Origin: CAYQVO01 sp964421085
GTDB lineage: Bacteria; Bdellovibrionota_C; UBA2361; CAYQVO01
Direction of reading: 5' to 3'
Assembly: GCA_964421085.1 (NCBI GenBank)
Contig: CAYQVO010000062.1
Coordinates: 1 to 8,642 of the forward strand
DNA: 8,642 nucleotides
The position numbers were made by a program, and so were the translations under genes. The notes below the pieces were generated by a model that had not been told where the DNA came from, ran no database searches, and saw only the letters and a list, made by a program, of their open reading frames with translations. Below are positions 7,004 to 8,642 of the stretch, one piece after another; positions within the stretch are counted from its first letter, which is position 1, and each line of letters starts with the position of its first letter.

Positions 7004-8202
7004 ACAAGCCGAAGAAGCGCGTGCTGGTGATGTCGGTTTCGGATCCCAGGAATGATCCACGTCCGAACTGGATGATCGATTTTCTTAAAGAGGAATATGA
7101 TGTTACCGTCGTTGGTACATCAATTTCCGGGGATGAACGTGCAATCGAAGGAACTCACTGTATCATAATCAAAAAGCAGATGTTTGACCCGGCGCCGGCG
7201 GGCAAAATGGCCCGGAAGCTGAATTCGATGCTTCACGCCCGGGAGCTCTGGCGGCTGGCCAAGATACGGGCAGGGATGAAGGAGCACGTTGCCTGGCGCG
7301 ACCTGCATCGTTTCCATCATCTTTTGCATGATCTGCCGTGGGACAGCTTCGACCTGATTATTTCACACGATCTCGTTCTTCTGCCGCTCATCTTCAGGGC
7401 AAACCGGAATGCACCTGTTTTCTTTGACGCGCGGGAATTCTATCCAAGGAACTTCGAAGACCAGTTCCGCTGGCGCCTTCTGTGCGGGCCGATAAACCAT
7501 TACCTCTGCAGGAAGTACCTTCAGAAATGTGCAAAGATCATCACCGTATGCCAGGGTTCGGCCGGGGAATACAGGCGGGCTTACGACGTGCAGCCGGAGG
7601 TGGTTATGAGCCTGCCGGTTTTTCGTGATCTGGAGCCGGTCAAGCGGGGTGATGGCGCCATTCGCGTGGTCCATCACGGGTACGCCAGTGCCTCCCGCAG
7701 GATCGAAGACATGATTCAGATGATGGATTATGTCGACGAGCGGTTTTCACTGGACCTGATGCTGCTGCAGAACCCGACTTCTTATTTAAAGGCGCTGATG
7801 TCAATGGGCGCCGCGAGAGGGAACGTCCGTTTCATTCCTCCAGTCGCAATGCCGGAGATCGTGCCTTTCACGAACCGTTACGACATCGGGTTGTTCCTGT
7901 GCAGGCCCACGAATTTCAACCTGCGATACACGCTGCCTAACAAGTTTTTTGAATTCATCCAGGCTCGACTGGCCATCGCGATCGGGCCGTCGGTGGAGAT
8001 GCGGAAACTCGTTGAACGATATGATTGTGGCGTGGTCTCCGGTGATTTTTCGCCGCGGACGCTGGCGCGGGCGCTGAACTCGCTGACTGCAGAGAAACTG
8101 CACTACTACAAGCAGAGAGCGGCGGAAGCGGCGCGTATCCTGAACGCCGACAGCAACCGCCCGCGCATCCTGGGGATGGTGCGGAATCTGATCGGCAAAT
8201 GA
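7000..8202 (+). CDS. GT-B fold glycosyltransferase (GT4-like, group 1)
   Basis: Predicted 400-residue glycosyltransferase, cytosolic or peripheral at the inner membrane, that would move a sugar from a nucleotide donor to a growing surface glycan. The N-terminal Rossmann half starts R-V-L-V-M-S-V-S-D with D34-V-T-V-V-G, then D118-L-I-I-S-H-D-L at 118-125 and V-F-F-D-A-R-E-F-Y at 140-148, the counterpart of the H-D-L and D-x-H-E motifs of GT4 acceptor domains. I-T-V-C-Q-G at 181-186 is the usual segment before the domain linker. The C-terminal donor half begins V-V-H-H-G-Y at 223-228, includes N-V-R-F-I-P-P at 275-281 and ends in L-P-N-K-F-F-E-F-I-Q-A at 312-322, where E318 sits at the donor-binding E-x7-E region. 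The GTG start overlaps the upstream stop by 4 nt. Length is typical, with no sign of damage. Donor, acceptor and linkage cannot be read from sequence. Confidence 0.88.
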   Translation: MNKPKKRVLVMSVSDPRNDPRPNWMIDFLKEEYDVTVVGTSISGDERAIEGTHCIIIKKQMFDPAPAGKMARKLNSMLHARELWRLAKIRAGMKEHVAWRDLHRFHHLLHDLPWDSFDLIISHDLVLLPLIFRANRNAPVFFDAREFYPRNFEDQFRWRLLCGPINHYLCRKYLQKCAKIITVCQGSAGEYRRAYDVQPEVVMSLPVFRDLEPVKRGDGAIRVVHHGYASASRRIEDMIQMMDYVDERFSLDLMLLQNPTSYLKALMSMGAARGNVRFIPPVAMPEIVPFTNRYDIGLFLCRPTNFNLRYTLPNKFFEFIQARLAIAIGPSVEMRKLVERYDCGVVSGDFSPRTLARALNSLTAEKLHYYKQRAAEAARILNADSNRPRILGMVRNLIGK

Positions 8203-8339
8203 GGCGGCCGCTTTCCCCGGAAGAATCAGCGGAAAGGGCGCACGCGCACTTCTCATTCCTGGATCTCCGAGCCCTGGCTTGCTCAAGAACTGGATATTGG
8301 TATCATTTCCATTTATGGTGGACTACCATCAACGATTAA
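8199..8339 (+). other. Questionable 46-codon ORF overlapping the glycosyltransferase stop (ATGA)
   Basis: An ATG at 8199-8201 overlaps the TGA of the glycosyltransferase in the ATGA arrangement common inside operons. It opens 46 codons starting M-R-R-P-L-S-P-E-E-S and ending at TAA 8337-8339. The composition (His, Trp and Tyr-rich second half) is not persuasive and I recognise no family. It could be the remains of a third operon gene whose rest was lost when mobile DNA entered to the right, or just a chance frame. The other two frames are also open through most of this stretch, which weakens the case. Confidence 0.15.
8207..8239 (+). terminator. Possible hairpin after the glycosyltransferase
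   Basis: GCC-g-CTTTCC (8207-8216, with one bulged G) can pair with GGAAAG-GGC (8231-8239) around a 14-nt loop, five bases after the glycosyltransferase stop. There is no run of T after it, so it is not a standard intrinsic terminator. It may act with Rho, protect the 3' end, or be chance. Confidence 0.22.
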
Positions 8340-8405
8340 ACACGGAGCAACTTTCTCGTGCAAAATTGTTCCGTCCCACCTGTCTGACACCGATTTAAGC
8401 TGAAT

Positions 8406-8510
8406 AATCCCACATAACCGGAACCGCTTTGGCGGTGCCCGATCCCACGTACCTGGCATCACTTTCGGGGGTGTCGATCCCACGAATCCGACAACGCCAT
8501 CTCACTTCCC
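8406..8510 (+). repeat. Three 35-bp imperfect direct repeats headed by (G/A)ATCCCAC, with a fourth diverged copy to the left
   Basis: The heptamer ATCCCAC starts at 8407, 8442 and 8477, exactly 35 bp apart. A related GTCCCAC starts at 8373, 34 bp to the left. The unit starting at 8406 and the unit starting at 8441 agree at 22 of 35 positions by my hand count, including a shared CTTT core. The third unit keeps the head but diverges toward its end. The strict phase suggests repeated protein-binding sites, most likely for a transposase at an IS end, rather than chance. Confidence 0.75.
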
Positions 8511-8537
8511 ATACTTGGGCATGGAGGTGGGAGAGCA

Positions 8538-8642
8538 ATGGACGACAGAACAAAGAGGCGGGAGATGGAAAGAAAGATTGTTGAGCATCGTTTATCAGAT
8601 GGAGACTGCCAAATCTCTTCAGCCTGTATATGTCCAATTATC
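8538..8642 (+). CDS. 5' fragment of a possible IS21-type transposase (IstA-like), incomplete at the window edge
   Basis: The ATG at 8538 opens 35 codons to the edge, beginning M-D-D-R-T-K-R-R-E-M-E-R-K-I-V-E-H-R-L-S. The charged first helix followed by R-L-S is what one expects before the N-terminal helix-turn-helix of an IS21 transposase. GGAGG at 8523-8527 and GGGAG at 8529-8533 give ribosome-binding options. After residue 20 the sequence is Cys-rich and not HTH-like. A neighbouring frame there reads S-L-Y-M-S-N-Y, closer to an HTH recognition helix, so a one-base shift or decay is possible. A second ATG at 8521 opens an overlapping frame, also to the edge. Too little is present to confirm the family. 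Confidence 0.38.
   Translation, partial: MDDRTKRREMERKIVEHRLSDGDCQISSACICPII

Larger units (their letters stand above)
8381..8642 (+). mobile_element. Probable left end of an IS21-like insertion sequence (runs off the window)
   Basis: A block of phased 35-bp repeats is followed within 28 bp by an ORF reading rightwards past the edge. Multiple repeated transposase-binding sites just inside the ends, before istA, are a hallmark of IS21 elements. A plausible outer tip is TGTCTGACACC at 8381-8391, because IS21 ends start with TG, but without the right end or target duplication the boundary is a guess. Other explanations are an operator array or another IS family. Confidence 0.48.

Noticed and set aside
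7801..8286. 161-codon minus-strand ORF
   Set aside because: It is antisense to the C-terminal donor domain of the glycosyltransferase, Arg/Pro-rich, and has no recognisable motif.
8373..8510. CRISPR array
   Set aside because: The period is 35 bp with only a 7-8 bp conserved head and no separate conserved repeat plus variable spacer. No cas genes are present.
8395..8637. 80-codon minus-strand ORF across the 35-bp repeats
   Set aside because: It runs antisense through the repeat block and the probable transposase start, and its open frame is explained by the repeat composition.

Overview
The window looks like an accessory stretch of chromosome from a bacterium, probably an uncultured Gram-negative lineage. 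The clues are a SemiSWEET-type sugar transporter, a surface-glycan biosynthesis gene pair of the O-antigen or flagellin-sugar kind, use of GTG starts with Shine-Dalgarno sites, and mobile-element debris. Nothing in the sequence fixes the phylum. A very large multi-domain protein together with M48 and ABC1-kinase domains would suit environmental groups such as PVC or Omnitrophota-type bacteria, but that is a guess.

Layout. Positions 1-146 hold no gene I can recognise. A small SemiSWEET/PQ-loop gene (about 147-467, +) converges on, and abuts with no spacer, a giant gene (468-5375, -) encoding a 1,635-residue protein. That protein has an N-terminal M48-type zinc metallopeptidase domain (HEYVH), about 900 residues of helical, apparently repeat-bearing sequence, and a C-terminal ABC1/UbiB-like kinase domain. 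In the kinase domain the usual catalytic-loop Asp is Asn (HANPHPGN). This is the most unusual object in the window: a protease and a probably altered atypical kinase fused across a long helical scaffold, with no visible signal peptide or membrane segment.

Upstream of the giant gene is a 461-bp gap (5376-5836). It holds the giant gene's ribosome-binding site, a short fragment resembling the C-terminal zinc-ribbon end of an IS91/Y2-type transposase, and a weak candidate promoter for the divergent operon. That operon (5837-8202, +) has two tightly coupled genes. The first is an N-acetyl sugar amidotransferase (WbpG/PseA type, PP-loop SGGVDS plus four Cys). The second is a GT-B glycosyltransferase whose GTG start overlaps the first gene's stop (GTGA). 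Together they suggest making an amidino- or amide-modified sugar and attaching a sugar to a surface polysaccharide or glycoprotein.

After the operon there are about 180 bp of leftover sequence. Then comes an ordered set of 35-bp imperfect direct repeats (three exact-phase copies and a fourth more diverged) placed just before an ORF that runs off the right edge. This arrangement fits the left end of an IS21-like insertion sequence. The glycan pair is thus bracketed by mobile-element traces.
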